Shown here in pieces: positions 42,183 through 50,681 of a stretch of DNA of 64,000 bases; position 1 is the stretch's first letter, and every line of letters begins with the position of its first letter. The notes below the pieces were generated by a model. That model ran no database searches, was not told the DNA's origin, and was given only the letters and a program-made list of their open reading frames with translations. The stretch lies in the NCBI RefSeq assembly GCF_041053055.1, contig NZ_CP163443.1:434001-498000 (forward strand), given 5' to 3'. The position numbers and the translations under genes are program-made. Origin of the DNA: Streptomyces sp. R41. Its GTDB lineage: Bacteria; Actinomycetota; Actinomycetes; Streptomycetales; Streptomycetaceae.

Positions 42183-43970
42183 ATGGCGTCGTCCGAGAAA
42201 CCGCTCGACCATCGCTATCGGGGCGAGCACCCGATACGCACCCTTGCCTATCTGTTCCGCGCCGACCGCGGACGGCTGGCCGCGGCGTTCCTCGTCTTCA
42301 CCGTGAAGCACAGCCCGGTGTGGCTGCTGCCGCTGATCACCGCGTCCATCATCGACACCGTCGTCCAGCACCTGCCGGTCGGCCGGGTGTGGCTGAGCGC
42401 CGGGGTCATCCTGTTCATCCTGCTGGTCAACATCCCGCTGCATCTGCTGTACGTCCGGCTGCTGTACGGCAGCGTGCGCCGCATGGGCACCGATCTGCGC
42501 TCCGCGCTGTGCACCCGTATGCAGCAGCTCTCCATCGGCTATCACTCGCGGGTCAGCGCGGGCGTGCTGCAGGCCAAGGTGATCCGCGACGTGGAGACCG
42601 TGGAGCAGATGGTGCAGCAGACCGCCGAGACCGGGCTCGGCGCGCTCACCGTGCTCACGGGCGGACTGGTCGTCATCGCCGTCCGCACACCCGAGTTCGT
42701 GCCCGTCTTCCTGTGTGTCGTACCGGTCGCGGCCCTGCTCGTGGCCCGGCTTCGTACCCGGCTGCGCTCCCAGAACGAGCACTTCCGGCTCGAAGTGGAG
42801 CATCTGTCGTCGCGGGTGAGCGAGATGACCCGGCTCATCCCGGTCACCCGGGCACACGGCCTGGAGGGCAAGGCGCTGCGCCGCATGGACGGCACGCTGC
42901 GGCAGGTGCTCCGCTCCGGGCTGCGCCTCGACCTGCTCAACGGGCGGTTCGCGTCGCTGGCCTGGGTGTTCCTCAACGTCGTCGGCGTGCTGTTCCTGAC
43001 CGGCGCGGCGCTGGTGTCGTACTACGGCTACTGGGGTGTGACACCCGGCGACGTCGTCATGCTCAGCGCCTTCCTGGCCACCCTCACCAACTCCACGACG
43101 ACGCTCGCGGGTCTGGCCCCGGTCATCTCCAAGGGCCTGGAGTCGGTGCGGTCGGTCGGCGAGGTGCTCCAAGCGCCCGAACTGGAGGACAACGAGGGCA
43201 AGGCGGAGGTCGCCTCGGTGCGCGGTGCGGTCACCTTCGAGGGTGTCGGGCATACGTACGTCGAAGGTGACGGTCCGCCGTACGAGCAAAGCAGGCCCGC
43301 CGTACGGGACTTCACGCTGTCCGTCTCCCCCGGCGAGACCATCGCCCTCGTCGGCGCCTCGGGGGCGGGGAAGTCCACGGTGCTCAATCTCGTCATCGGC
43401 TTCATCCGTCCGACGTCGGGCCGGCTGCTGCTCGACGGGACCGACATGAACACCCTGGACCTGCGCACGTACCGGCGTTTCGTCTCCGTCGTGCCGCAGG
43501 AATCGATCCTCTTCGACGGCACGGTCAGGGAGAACGTCGCGTACGGCATGGACGACGCCGGCGACGCCGTGGTGCGGGAAGCACTGCGCGACGCCAACGC
43601 ACTGGAGTTCGTGGACCGGCTGCCGCAGGGTCTCGACACCGTGGTCGGGGAGCACGGGGCGCGGCTCTCCGGGGGTCAGCGCCAGCGGCTCGCCATCGCG
43701 CGGGCGCTGATCCGCAACCCCCGGGTGCTCATCCTCGACGAGGCCACCTCCGCCCTGGACACGCACTCCGAGGCCCTCGTCCAGCAGGCGCTGGCCCGGC
43801 TGCTGCGCGGCCGCACCACGTTCGTCGTGGCGCACCGGCTGTCCACGATCCGGGGCGCGGACCGCATCGTCGTGATGCGGGACGGGGCCATTCAGGAGAT
43901 CGGCTCGCACGAGGAACTGCTGCGGCGCGGCGCCGCGTACACGGCGCTGCACGGCGGCCAACTCGCCTGA
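42183..43970 (+). CDS. ABC exporter half-transporter (MsbA/MDR type)
   Basis: A 595-aa membrane protein with a six-helix exporter domain (residues about 25-310) fused to an ATPase. Walker A is GASGAGKST, the signature LSGGQRQRLAIARAL, Walker B VLILDEATSALD, and the H-loop VAHRLST. It probably works as a homodimer exporting a lipid, peptide or drug. AGGAGG lies 10 nt before the ATG at 42183. It is divergent from the shortened TetR gene. Nothing nearby identifies the substrate. Confidence 0.94.
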   Translation: MASSEKPLDHRYRGEHPIRTLAYLFRADRGRLAAAFLVFTVKHSPVWLLPLITASIIDTVVQHLPVGRVWLSAGVILFILLVNIPLHLLYVRLLYGSVRRMGTDLRSALCTRMQQLSIGYHSRVSAGVLQAKVIRDVETVEQMVQQTAETGLGALTVLTGGLVVIAVRTPEFVPVFLCVVPVAALLVARLRTRLRSQNEHFRLEVEHLSSRVSEMTRLIPVTRAHGLEGKALRRMDGTLRQVLRSGLRLDLLNGRFASLAWVFLNVVGVLFLTGAALVSYYGYWGVTPGDVVMLSAFLATLTNSTTTLAGLAPVISKGLESVRSVGEVLQAPELEDNEGKAEVASVRGAVTFEGVGHTYVEGDGPPYEQSRPAVRDFTLSVSPGETIALVGASGAGKSTVLNLVIGFIRPTSGRLLLDGTDMNTLDLRTYRRFVSVVPQESILFDGTVRENVAYGMDDAGDAVVREALRDANALEFVDRLPQGLDTVVGEHGARLSGGQRQRLAIARALIRNPRVLILDEATSALDTHSEALVQQALARLLRGRTTFVVAHRLSTIRGADRIVVMRDGAIQEIGSHEELLRRGAAYTALHGGQLA

Positions 43971-43982
43971 CCCGCACAAGGG

Positions 43983-44021
43983 CGGGCCGCAGACCACGTA
44001 CGGCTCGTGGCGTGCGGCCCG
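43983..44021. terminator. Bidirectional terminator between ABC exporter and VOC gene
   Basis: Arms CGGGCCGCA / TGCGGCCCG with an inner CCAC / GTGG stem, centred between the convergent stops. Confidence 0.7.
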
Positions 44022-44034
44022 TCCGGCCGACCCG

Positions 44035-44517
44035 CTACTCGCCCGCGTACACCTTCTCCAGTTCCGTGATGTCCAGCTTGGACATCTGGAGCATCGCCTG
44101 GGTCGTGCGGGCCGCCTTCTCCGGGTCCGGGTCGCTGATCAGGTCGATGAGCCTGCTCGGGACGACCTGCCAGGACAGGCCGAACTTGTCCTTGAGCCAG
44201 CCGCAGGGTCCTGCCTCGCCGCCGTCCTCGATGAACTTGTTCCAGTAGTGGTCCACCTCTTCCTGATCGTCGCAGTGGATCTGGAACGAGATGGCCTCGT
44301 CGAACGTGAACTGGGGTCCTCCGTTCAGGGCGACGAACTTCTGTCCGTTGGCCACGAACTCGGCGACCAGGACGGAGCCGGCGGGCCCGGGCCCGGCCTC
44401 CGTATAGCGGCCGATCCTGCCGAGCTTGGAGTTCTTGAAGATCGAGACGTAGTAGTGCGCGGCCTCTTCGGCCTGGCCGTCGAACCACAGACACGTGGTG
44501 AATCCGTCGGCGGGCAT
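44035..44517 (-). CDS. PhnB-like VOC-fold protein
   Basis: A 160-aa single-domain protein of the PhnB / 3-demethylubiquinone-type group. The signature runs are CLWFDGQAEEAAHYYVSIFK, GPQFTFDEAISFQIHCDDQE, CGWLKDKFGLSWQVVPS, and a terminal AAR.TQAMLQMSKLDI. The activity is not known in bacteria despite the methyltransferase name sometimes used. GAGGAGG precedes the ATG. It is divergent from the epoxide hydrolase. Confidence 0.92.
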   Translation of the reverse strand: MPADGFTTCLWFDGQAEEAAHYYVSIFKNSKLGRIGRYTEAGPGPAGSVLVAEFVANGQKFVALNGGPQFTFDEAISFQIHCDDQEEVDHYWNKFIEDGGEAGPCGWLKDKFGLSWQVVPSRLIDLISDPDPEKAARTTQAMLQMSKLDITELEKVYAGE

Positions 44518-44734
44518 ACGTACCTCCTCGGGCGGGAAACGTCGTCACCTCTGTCGACTGATCCTCGTCCGAAAACTCATCGGTGGCGCCCGCACCGTCC
44601 TGATACCACCGCAAGGGTGCAGTCCCCGTGGCTTCTACCAGCGGGTAACGTGCAGCTCACGGCTCCGGACGCGCCCGCCGGGCGCCCGAAATCCACTGCG
44701 GTCGCCGTCCCGTGCGGAGCTAGCATCCGCGTAT

Positions 44735-45934
44735 ATGACTTCCACGGACATCACCCCCGGCATCCATCCCTTCCGTATCGACTTCCCCCAGAGCGACCTG
44801 GACGACCTCCATCAGCGCCTCGACCGAACCCGCTGGCCCGACGAACTTCCGGGAGTGGGCTGGGCGTACGGGATTCCGCGGGATTATCTGCGGGAGCTCG
44901 TACGGTATTGGCGGCACGAGTACGACTGGCGTGCCGCGGAGGCGCGGCTCAACGAATGGCCACAGTTCACGACCGAGATCGACGGCGCGCGTATTCATTT
45001 CGCGCACATCCGGTCGCCGGAACCGGATGCGACTCCCCTGCTCATCACGCACGGCTGGCCCGGCTCGATCGTCGAATTCACCGACGTCGTGGGGCCATTG
45101 ACCGATCCGCGTGCACACGGCGGCGACCCGTCGGACGCGTTTCATCTGGTCGTCCCGAGCATTCCCGGATTCGGGCTCTCCGGGCCGACACGGGACACCG
45201 GCTGGGAATTCACCCGGGTGGCCGCCGCGTTCGCCGCGCTGATGAAACGTCTCGGTTATCAGCGGTACGGGGTCCAGGGCGGGGACTGGGGCGCGGCCGT
45301 CTCGCGTGAGCTGGGCCGGGCCCATCCCGAGCGCGTCATCGGCGCCCATCTGAATCTGCTGCCCGGTTCCTACGCGACCACCGAACCGACCCCCGAAGAG
45401 CTGGCCGCGTTGAGCGCCGACGAGCGTGAGCGCACGCTGGCCTCGTGGCGGCGGGCCCAGGAGTGGAGCCGCGACGAACAGGGGTACGCCGATATCCAGT
45501 CGACCCGGCCGCAGACCCTCGCGTATGCCCTCACCGACTCGCCGGTCGGCCAACTCGCCTGGATCGCCGAGAAGTTCAAGCAGTGGACGGACTCACGAGA
45601 CCGCCCCGAGGACGCCGTCGACCGTGATCTCCTGCTGACCAACGTGATGCTGTATTGGCTGACCGGCACGGCCGGTTCGTCCGGCCGCATCTACTACGAG
45701 CGAGCCCACGCGGACTATTGGGGCAAGCCGTCCGAGCTGTCGACCACCCCGACCGCCCTCGCCGTCTTTCCCCGAGAGAACTTCGTACTGCTCCGGCACA
45801 TCGCCGAGCGCACCGACAACATCGTCCGGTGGACCGAATTCGACCGGGGCGGCCACTTCGCGGCGATGGAGGAGCCGGATCTGCTGATCGCGGATGTGCG
45901 GGCCTTCTTCCGGGAGCTTCGCGCTGCCGGCTGA
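44735..45934 (+). CDS. Epoxide hydrolase (EHN-alpha/beta-hydrolase)
   Basis: A 399-aa enzyme. Residues 8-118 are the epoxide-hydrolase N-terminal domain (IHPFRIDFPQSDLDDLHQRL, TRWPDE), then an alpha/beta-hydrolase with HGWPGS (106-111), nucleophile Asp184 in QGGDWGAAVS, and the general-base His in DRGGHFAAMEEP. It opens epoxides to diols; relatives detoxify or act in secondary metabolism. A TAGCAT element 9 nt before the ATG suggests a leaderless transcript, although no -35 is clear. Confidence 0.94.
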   Translation: MTSTDITPGIHPFRIDFPQSDLDDLHQRLDRTRWPDELPGVGWAYGIPRDYLRELVRYWRHEYDWRAAEARLNEWPQFTTEIDGARIHFAHIRSPEPDATPLLITHGWPGSIVEFTDVVGPLTDPRAHGGDPSDAFHLVVPSIPGFGLSGPTRDTGWEFTRVAAAFAALMKRLGYQRYGVQGGDWGAAVSRELGRAHPERVIGAHLNLLPGSYATTEPTPEELAALSADERERTLASWRRAQEWSRDEQGYADIQSTRPQTLAYALTDSPVGQLAWIAEKFKQWTDSRDRPEDAVDRDLLLTNVMLYWLTGTAGSSGRIYYERAHADYWGKPSELSTTPTALAVFPRENFVLLRHIAERTDNIVRWTEFDRGGHFAAMEEPDLLIADVRAFFRELRAAG

Positions 45935-46056
45935 GAGCACCGGCCGGGGGTGATCAACACCGCCCGCGAGGCGTCTCGTACGGTGATCATCCGCGCCGTC
46001 CGTGAGAACTCCGTACTCCGGCGAACGGCGCCCCGTTTGAGAGGACCCGCATCCCC

Positions 46057-46488
46057 GTGACCGGCGCCACGCCTCAGAGCCTTCGCACGACCGCGATCGG
46101 CGCCGCCGGTTCCCGGCCCTGCACCCTGGTCGTCTGCCGGGGCTGCTGCTGCGGCAACCCGCGCAAGCACCCCGGAACCGACCACACCTGGCAGTTGGAG
46201 CGGCTACGAGCCGGTGCCGACGCGTCCGGTGGTCGCTTCGTCGTGCGGACGACCGACTGTCTCGGCCCCTGCGACCAGGCGAACGTCCTCGTCGTGCAGC
46301 CGTCCGGTACGGGGCGCCGGGCCGGCGGCCGGGCCACCTGGATCGGCTTCGCCATGGACGACGACTGCTTGGACGAGGTGCTGCGCTGGGCGGAGGTCGG
46401 CGGACCGGGCATCGCCGAGCCTCCGGTCGCTCTGGAGCCGCAGTTCATCAGCCCGCCGCGCGGGGCCCGGTCAGGTAGGCGCCGATGA
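46057..46488 (+). CDS. Thioredoxin-like [2Fe-2S] ferredoxin-domain protein
   Basis: A 143-aa protein of the (2Fe-2S) thioredoxin-like ferredoxin group. The cluster Cys are in LVVCRGCCCGNP (Cys27, 30-32) and TTDCLGPCDQANVLVV (Cys68, Cys72). Proteins of this type are small electron carriers or accessory proteins; no obvious redox partner is next to it. It has a GTG start with GAGAGGA upstream. The basic C-terminal tail SPPRGARSGRRR is not part of the fold. Confidence 0.88.
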   Translation: MTGATPQSLRTTAIGAAGSRPCTLVVCRGCCCGNPRKHPGTDHTWQLERLRAGADASGGRFVVRTTDCLGPCDQANVLVVQPSGTGRRAGGRATWIGFAMDDDCLDEVLRWAEVGGPGIAEPPVALEPQFISPPRGARSGRRR

Positions 46489-46489
46489 G

Positions 46490-46513
46490 CGCGCGGGGCC
46501 ATGGCCCCGCGCG
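46490..46513. terminator. Bidirectional terminator
   Basis: Perfect hairpin with 11-bp arms CGCGCGGGGCC / GGCCCCGCGCG around AT, between the convergent ferredoxin and monooxygenase-fold genes. Confidence 0.8.
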
Positions 46514-46519
46514 TGTGCT

Positions 46520-46918
46520 TCAGCTCTCGGTGCCGCCGTGACCGGGGAAGTCCGGGAACACGGTCACTTGAGGACGTGCCTCGGCCCAGGCACGGATTTC
46601 GGGTCCGACGGTGCCGTGGATCTCCGCGTACACCAGGTCCGCGAACTGCCCTGCCCGTTCCAGCAGTTCCGCCGAGCGCTCCTGGTGGACGGCGACCGCC
46701 TCGTCGTCGGTGTACTCCTCGATGACCAGATAGCTGCCGGCACCGGCGGAGAACCAGCGGTAGGTGAGAGTCCCCGGCTCCTCCTTCACCTGCTCCTGCA
46801 GGGCGAGTGCCAATTCCTCGAACTCCGCCCGCCGTTGGTCGTGGGCGTCGAATCGTGCGCGTACGAAGATACTCATACCGTATTCGAACAGATCGGTGGG
46901 TCGACCGGGGCGAGCCAT
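46520..46918 (-). CDS. Antibiotic-biosynthesis-monooxygenase (ABM) fold protein
   Basis: A 132-aa dimeric alpha/beta-barrel type protein. The core is SIFVRARFDAHDQRRAEFEE, GTLTYRWFSAGAGSYLVIEE, then HQERSAELLERAGQFADL. Family members are cofactor-free monooxygenases, haem-degrading enzymes or quinol-type stress proteins; this one is not assignable. Start ATG 46918 has GAGGA 9 nt upstream; ATG 46876 is an alternative. It is divergent from clpP3, so the PopR sites at 46931-46960 also lie in its promoter region. Confidence 0.85.
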   Translation of the reverse strand: MARPGRPTDLFEYGMSIFVRARFDAHDQRRAEFEELALALQEQVKEEPGTLTYRWFSAGAGSYLVIEEYTDDEAVAVHQERSAELLERAGQFADLVYAEIHGTVGPEIRAWAEARPQVTVFPDFPGHGGTES

Positions 46919-46930
46919 GCGCATGCGTCC

Positions 46931-46960
46931 TCTGCCCTCGGCGAATCTGCCGCGGGCAGA
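46931..46960. promoter_or_regulatory. Tandem PopR-type operator upstream of clpP3
   Basis: Two 15-bp sites directly abut: TCTGCC-CTC-GGCGAA (46931-46945, imperfect) and TCTGCC-GCG-GGCAGA (46946-46960, perfect 6-bp arms). They lie about 80-110 bp before clpP3, an activator position, and PopR is encoded at the end of the same locus. Confidence 0.65.
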
Positions 46961-47038
46961 GAAAACTGATCCACGGGCGCGTTCGGGCCGAGAGTGGAGA
47001 ACGCGGCAACGGCAGCCGCGTCTCGACAAGGAGGAACG

Positions 47039-47692
47039 ATGACTCCACTCATCACCGGCTGGGACCCGGCCCGCGCGCCGCGGGCCGAGGAGGGCGACAC
47101 CCCTCCCTCACGCTTCGACGACCATCTGGCCGCGCAGCTCCTCGCGCAGCGGATCGTCTTCCTCGGCACGCAGGTCGACGAGGTCTCCGCGAACCGGGTC
47201 TGCGCACAACTGCTCCTGCTGTCTGCGGAGGACGCACGGACCGACATCAGCCTGTACATCAACAGCCCGGGCGGATCGGTGACCGCCGGCCTCGCGATCT
47301 ACGACACGATGCGGCTGATCCCTAACGACGTCTCGACGCTCGCCATGGGATTCGCGGCGAGCATGGGCCAGTTCCTGCTCAGTGTGGGCACGCACGGGAA
47401 GCGTTTCGCGCTTCCCAACGCGCGGATCATGATGCACCAGCCGTCGGCCGGAATCGGCGGCACCACCGCGGACATCGAAATCCAGGCTCAGAACCTGGAG
47501 TTCACGAAGAAGGCCATCGAGCGGATCACCGCGGAGCACACCGGTCAGAGCGAGGAGACGATCTCCCGGGACGGCGACCGGGACCGCTGGTTCACGGCCG
47601 AACAGGCCAAGGAGTACGGCATGGTGGACCGGGTCGTCGAGTCGCTCGACGACGTCCGCCCGGCCGCGTCACGGCGACGGATGGGGCTCTGA
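47039..47692 (+). CDS. clpP3: ClpP protease subunit, catalytically complete (ClpP3-type)
   Basis: A 217-aa serine peptidase subunit of the ATP-dependent Clp machine. The triad is complete: Ser108 in GFAASMGQ (usually GQAASMGA), His133 in [10 protein letters not shown], and Asp182 in DGDRDRWF. An N-terminal 25-residue extension precedes the fold. Number 3 is inferred from being first in the operon beside popR, as in S. lividans, where clpP3-clpP4 is a backup set switched on when ClpP1/ClpP2 fail. AAGGAGG precedes the ATG. It is separated from the next clpP by a single base. Confidence 0.92.
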   Translation: MTPLITGWDPARAPRAEEGDTPPSRFDDHLAAQLLAQRIVFLGTQVDEVSANRVCAQLLLLSAEDARTDISLYINSPGGSVTAGLAIYDTMRLIPNDVSTLAMGFAASMGQFLLSVGTHGKRFALPNARIMMHQPSAGIGGTTADIEIQAQNLEFTKKAIERITAEHTGQSEETISRDGDRDRWFTAEQAKEYGMVDRVVESLDDVRPAASRRRMGL

Positions 47693-47693
47693 A

Positions 47694-48296
47694 ATGGGTA
47701 CATACACGATTCCGAACGTCGTCGAGCGGACCCCGCAGGGCGAGCGGTCCTACGACGTCTTCAGCCGGCTGCTGTCCGAGCGGATCATCTTTCTCGGTAC
47801 GGAGATCGACGACGGGGTCGCCAACGTCGTCATCGCGCAACTCCTCCATCTGGAGTCGTCGAGCCCGGAGAGCGAGATCGCGATCTACATCAACTCGCCG
47901 GGCGGCTCCTTCACTTCACTCATGGCGATCTACGACACGATGACCTTCGTCCAGGCGCCGATCTCGACGTTCTGCGTCGGGCAGGCGGCCTCGACGGCGG
48001 CGGTGCTGCTGGCCGGGGGCGATCCCGGGCGGCGGTTCGTGCTGGAGCACGCGCGCGTGCTGCTCGGCCAGCCGGCGAGCGGCGGACGGCAGGGCACCGT
48101 CTCGGACCTCACCCTGCAGGCCAAGGAGATGCTCCGCATCCGCTCCCAGGTCGAGGAGGTTCTCTCCCGGCACACGCACCACGACATCGCCACGCTGCGC
48201 GCGGACATGGACCGCGACAAGGTGTTCACCGCGCAGGAGGCCGTGGCGTACGGGCTCGCCGACGACGTGCTGAGTCGGCGGCTCGCGATGGTCTGA
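47694..48296 (+). CDS. clpP4: ClpP protease subunit lacking the catalytic His (ClpP4-type)
   Basis: A 200-aa ClpP-fold subunit. Ser100 is present in [11 protein letters not shown] and Asp175 in DMDRDKVF, but the position of the catalytic His is Gly125 ([11 protein letters not shown], usually RVMIHQPLGG). It therefore probably cannot cleave on its own and would serve as a structural or allosteric ring partner of the first subunit. The ring contacts [20 protein letters not shown] are conserved. The name clpP4 is inferred from operon order. Confidence 0.9.
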   Translation: MGTYTIPNVVERTPQGERSYDVFSRLLSERIIFLGTEIDDGVANVVIAQLLHLESSSPESEIAIYINSPGGSFTSLMAIYDTMTFVQAPISTFCVGQAASTAAVLLAGGDPGRRFVLEHARVLLGQPASGGRQGTVSDLTLQAKEMLRIRSQVEEVLSRHTHHDIATLRADMDRDKVFTAQEAVAYGLADDVLSRRLAMV

Positions 48297-48360
48297 CACC
48301 CGGGGCCGCGCGACGTGCGTTGGACCACCGCGCGACAGGCGTCGGACCATCGCGGGCCGG

Positions 48361-48849
48361 TCAGGCGGCCAGGCACATCCCGTCGTAGCGGGAGGTCGTT
48401 GTCGTCAGCCTCGTCGCGGTCGTCGAGGTCGCCGTCGTGGTGCGCCCTCGGCCCGCTCCGGCCCGGGTGAGCTCGTCCTGGGCCAGCGACAGCAGGTCGG
48501 TGAGGCCGAGGCCGAGGGCGCGAGCGGCGGCCGCGAGGACTTCGGAGGAAGCCTCCTTGCGGCCGCGCTCCAGCTCGGAGAGGTACGGCATGGAGATCCG
48601 CGCCGCGTCGGCCACATCCTTGAGCGTGCGCTCCTGGGCGAGCCGCTCGCGTCGCAGAACGTCGCCCACGAGGTCGCGCCACAGCGGCTCCTTGCCCGCG
48701 GGGGCCGGTGGCGTCTGCCTGGGCGCGAGAACCGGCCGGGGCCGCTGAGGTGCTCGTGCCGGGGCGTCCGCCCGGGCCGGGGCCGGACGCGGCGTGGCCG
48801 CCGGGCGCAGCGGGATGACACGGGCTTCGTTCGGCGCTTGGTTGCTCAC
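48361..48849 (-). CDS. popR: PopR-type HTH activator of clpP3-clpP4
   Basis: A 162-aa XRE regulator. A Pro/Ala/Arg-rich N-terminal 50 residues precede the ClgR/PopR-type HTH LVGDVLRRERLAQERTLKDV, ISMPYLSELERGRKEASSEV and LGLGLTDLL. The C-terminus ends GMCLAA; in S. lividans, PopR carries a comparable Ala-ending tail that makes it a substrate of ClpP1/ClpP2, so the backup operon is only expressed when the main protease is absent. A Thr-rich stretch lies before the tail. It is convergent with clpP4. Confidence 0.9.
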   Translation of the reverse strand: MSNQAPNEARVIPLRPAATPRPAPARADAPARAPQRPRPVLAPRQTPPAPAGKEPLWRDLVGDVLRRERLAQERTLKDVADAARISMPYLSELERGRKEASSEVLAAAARALGLGLTDLLSLAQDELTRAGAGRGRTTTATSTTATRLTTTTSRYDGMCLAA

Positions 48850-49063
48850 CCCTTCAGCCTAGAAGCGCTGAGCTGCACGGGAAGGGATCGACGTTCCGCT
48901 CTCGGTGGAATCCGGGGGGCGGGGGAGGTACGACAGCTGGTCGGTCCCGAGCGAGATCGCGACGCTCCGTTGGCGCCCCTAGGGACGATCCGCCCCTACT
49001 GCCCCCACTCGGCCGTCGGTCCGTTCGCGCAGGAAGTCCGCGTGGCCGTGGTACCGGTGTTAC

Positions 49064-50518
49064 TCACTGGACCGACGACTCCTCAGGGGCCTGGGAATTC
49101 TCGGGCGGTTCTTCCGGGGCGCTGTTGGGCGGGGCGGAGGAGGGCGCCGGCGCGGACTCCGTCTGCGCGGACGAGGACTCCGCCGTGCGATCGGCGGAAG
49201 CGGAGCCGGACGCCGGCTCCGACGTGGGCGTCGTCGGAGGCTCCGTGGACGGGGACTTGGTGGACGGGGACTCGGATGCCGACGGCTCAGACGGGGACTT
49301 CGAGGTCGACGAAGGTGACGAGGACTCGGACGACGGGGACTTCGAGGTCGACGAGGGCGACGAGGACTCGGACGACGGGGACTTCGACGTCGACGAAGGC
49401 GACGAGGATGCCGGAGACGGAGAGGTCGGAGGGCACTTGCTCGCGCCGCCCGGCGAAGAGGCGCACGGCGACGGGGACTTCGGCGACGGGGACTTCGGCG
49501 ACGGCGAACTCGGCGTCGGGGAGGAGACACTCACCGACGGGAAGGGCGAGCGCGGCGGCCGATGCGTCTTCTGATCGTGGTGGACGTTGTCGCCCTTGCG
49601 CCGGGCGATCCACTCGTCGTGGTGGGGGTCGAAGATGATGAACACGTTGATGACCGTGACCGAGGGCGCGACGACCACGACGTTCTGTGGCCGGTACGAC
49701 GGCCACGAGTCGCCGGTCGGCTTGGGCGTGGTCTTCTGCTGGACCGGCTCCGCCACCGGGTTGCCGCACGCGCACCGAACGCGGGGCACGCCTCGGGAGT
49801 CGACGAGGACGGAGGTGCCCGCCTGGAAGACCGACTGGTAGCTGGTGGAGGCGCCGTTGCGGTAGCCGTGATTGGTGACGCGGGTGTCCACCCGCAGCTG
49901 TACCGGGGTGAGCGAGCGCAGATACGCCGGGACCCCGGACGGCTGGATGCCCTGCACCGAGGCGAACGCCCTGTTCTTCGCCGGGTCCGCCTGCAAGGAG
50001 CTGATCTGCTTCTCCACGTTGCAGCTGGAGACGTTGCGGGTGCCGCTGTAGAGGCCGGGCGCGGAACCGTCCACGCCACGTGTCACGTTGGCGGCTTCCG
50101 ACCCGGTCGACACCGTGGGGGTCTCGGGCGCGCCGGAACTGTCGTTCGCCGACGACTCGGTGTAGGGGTCGGGGCCGGACGTCCCCGCGGCCTGGAGGAA
50201 GACCTCGCCGGCGGTGTTCTTCCCGCCGCCGGAGTTGCTGTTGCTGAAGACGAGACCCAGGATCACCGCGGCCGCGACGGCACCGGATATCAGCGCGATG
50301 CGGGGCGCCGACTTCCACCAGTGCCGCTCCGGCCCCTTGCCCGACTCGTCCGGGCCGCCCGGACCACCGCCACCCGAGCCGCCGCCACCGCCCGCACCGC
50401 CAGGCGGTTCCGTGGGTGCGCGGCCGTCCGGCTGGGTCGGGGTCGGCTCGGAAGGACCCGACAGGGGGCCCGAAGGCGGTCCGGTGGGTCGGCCTGAGGG
50501 CGGCGGTTCGACGCTCAC
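49064..50518 (-). CDS. Membrane-anchored DUF6777-like protein with Ser/Pro repeat tail
   Basis: A 484-aa protein. Residues 1-65 are Pro/Gly-rich and cytoplasmic, 72-92 a single membrane helix (RIALISGAVAAAVILGLVF), and about 100-310 an extracellular domain with SCNVEKQISSLQADPAKNRA, RVRCACGNPVAEP and VINVFIIFDPHHDEW. The last 170 residues are low-complexity Ser/Pro/Lys/Glu containing three copies of a 14-residue unit, suited to spanning the wall. The family resembles DUF6777 of Streptomyces, function unknown. GTG start with GAAGAG upstream. It is divergent from the streptophobe gene. Confidence 0.83.
   Translation of the reverse strand: MSVEPPPSGRPTGPPSGPLSGPSEPTPTQPDGRAPTEPPGGAGGGGGSGGGGPGGPDESGKGPERHWWKSAPRIALISGAVAAAVILGLVFSNSNSGGGKNTAGEVFLQAAGTSGPDPYTESSANDSSGAPETPTVSTGSEAANVTRGVDGSAPGLYSGTRNVSSCNVEKQISSLQADPAKNRAFASVQGIQPSGVPAYLRSLTPVQLRVDTRVTNHGYRNGASTSYQSVFQAGTSVLVDSRGVPRVRCACGNPVAEPVQQKTTPKPTGDSWPSYRPQNVVVVAPSVTVINVFIIFDPHHDEWIARRKGDNVHHDQKTHRPPRSPFPSVSVSSPTPSSPSPKSPSPKSPSPCASSPGGASKCPPTSPSPASSSPSSTSKSPSSESSSPSSTSKSPSSESSSPSSTSKSPSEPSASESPSTKSPSTEPPTTPTSEPASGSASADRTAESSSAQTESAPAPSSAPPNSAPEEPPENSQAPEESSVQ
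49290..49415 (-). repeat. 42-bp tandem repeat, three copies, within the Ser/Pro tail
   Basis: Units start at 49290, 49332 and 49374 and encode SPSSTSKSPSSESS-type 14-mers. The copies are nearly identical, so copy number is probably variable between strains. Confidence 0.9.
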
Positions 50519-50681
50519 GAGCTCTTCTTCCCGGTGTAGGGATCCCGCGGCACTTCGCGCATTTTGTGCCGCTTTCTTCCATAACGAACCTATTGTGTGC
50601 TCCGATCAGGTACTGCCCGCAAGCTGACGCGGTCGGACCTCCCGAGGGGCGGACCGCCTCCGCGCTGCTTAGCGTGGCAGC

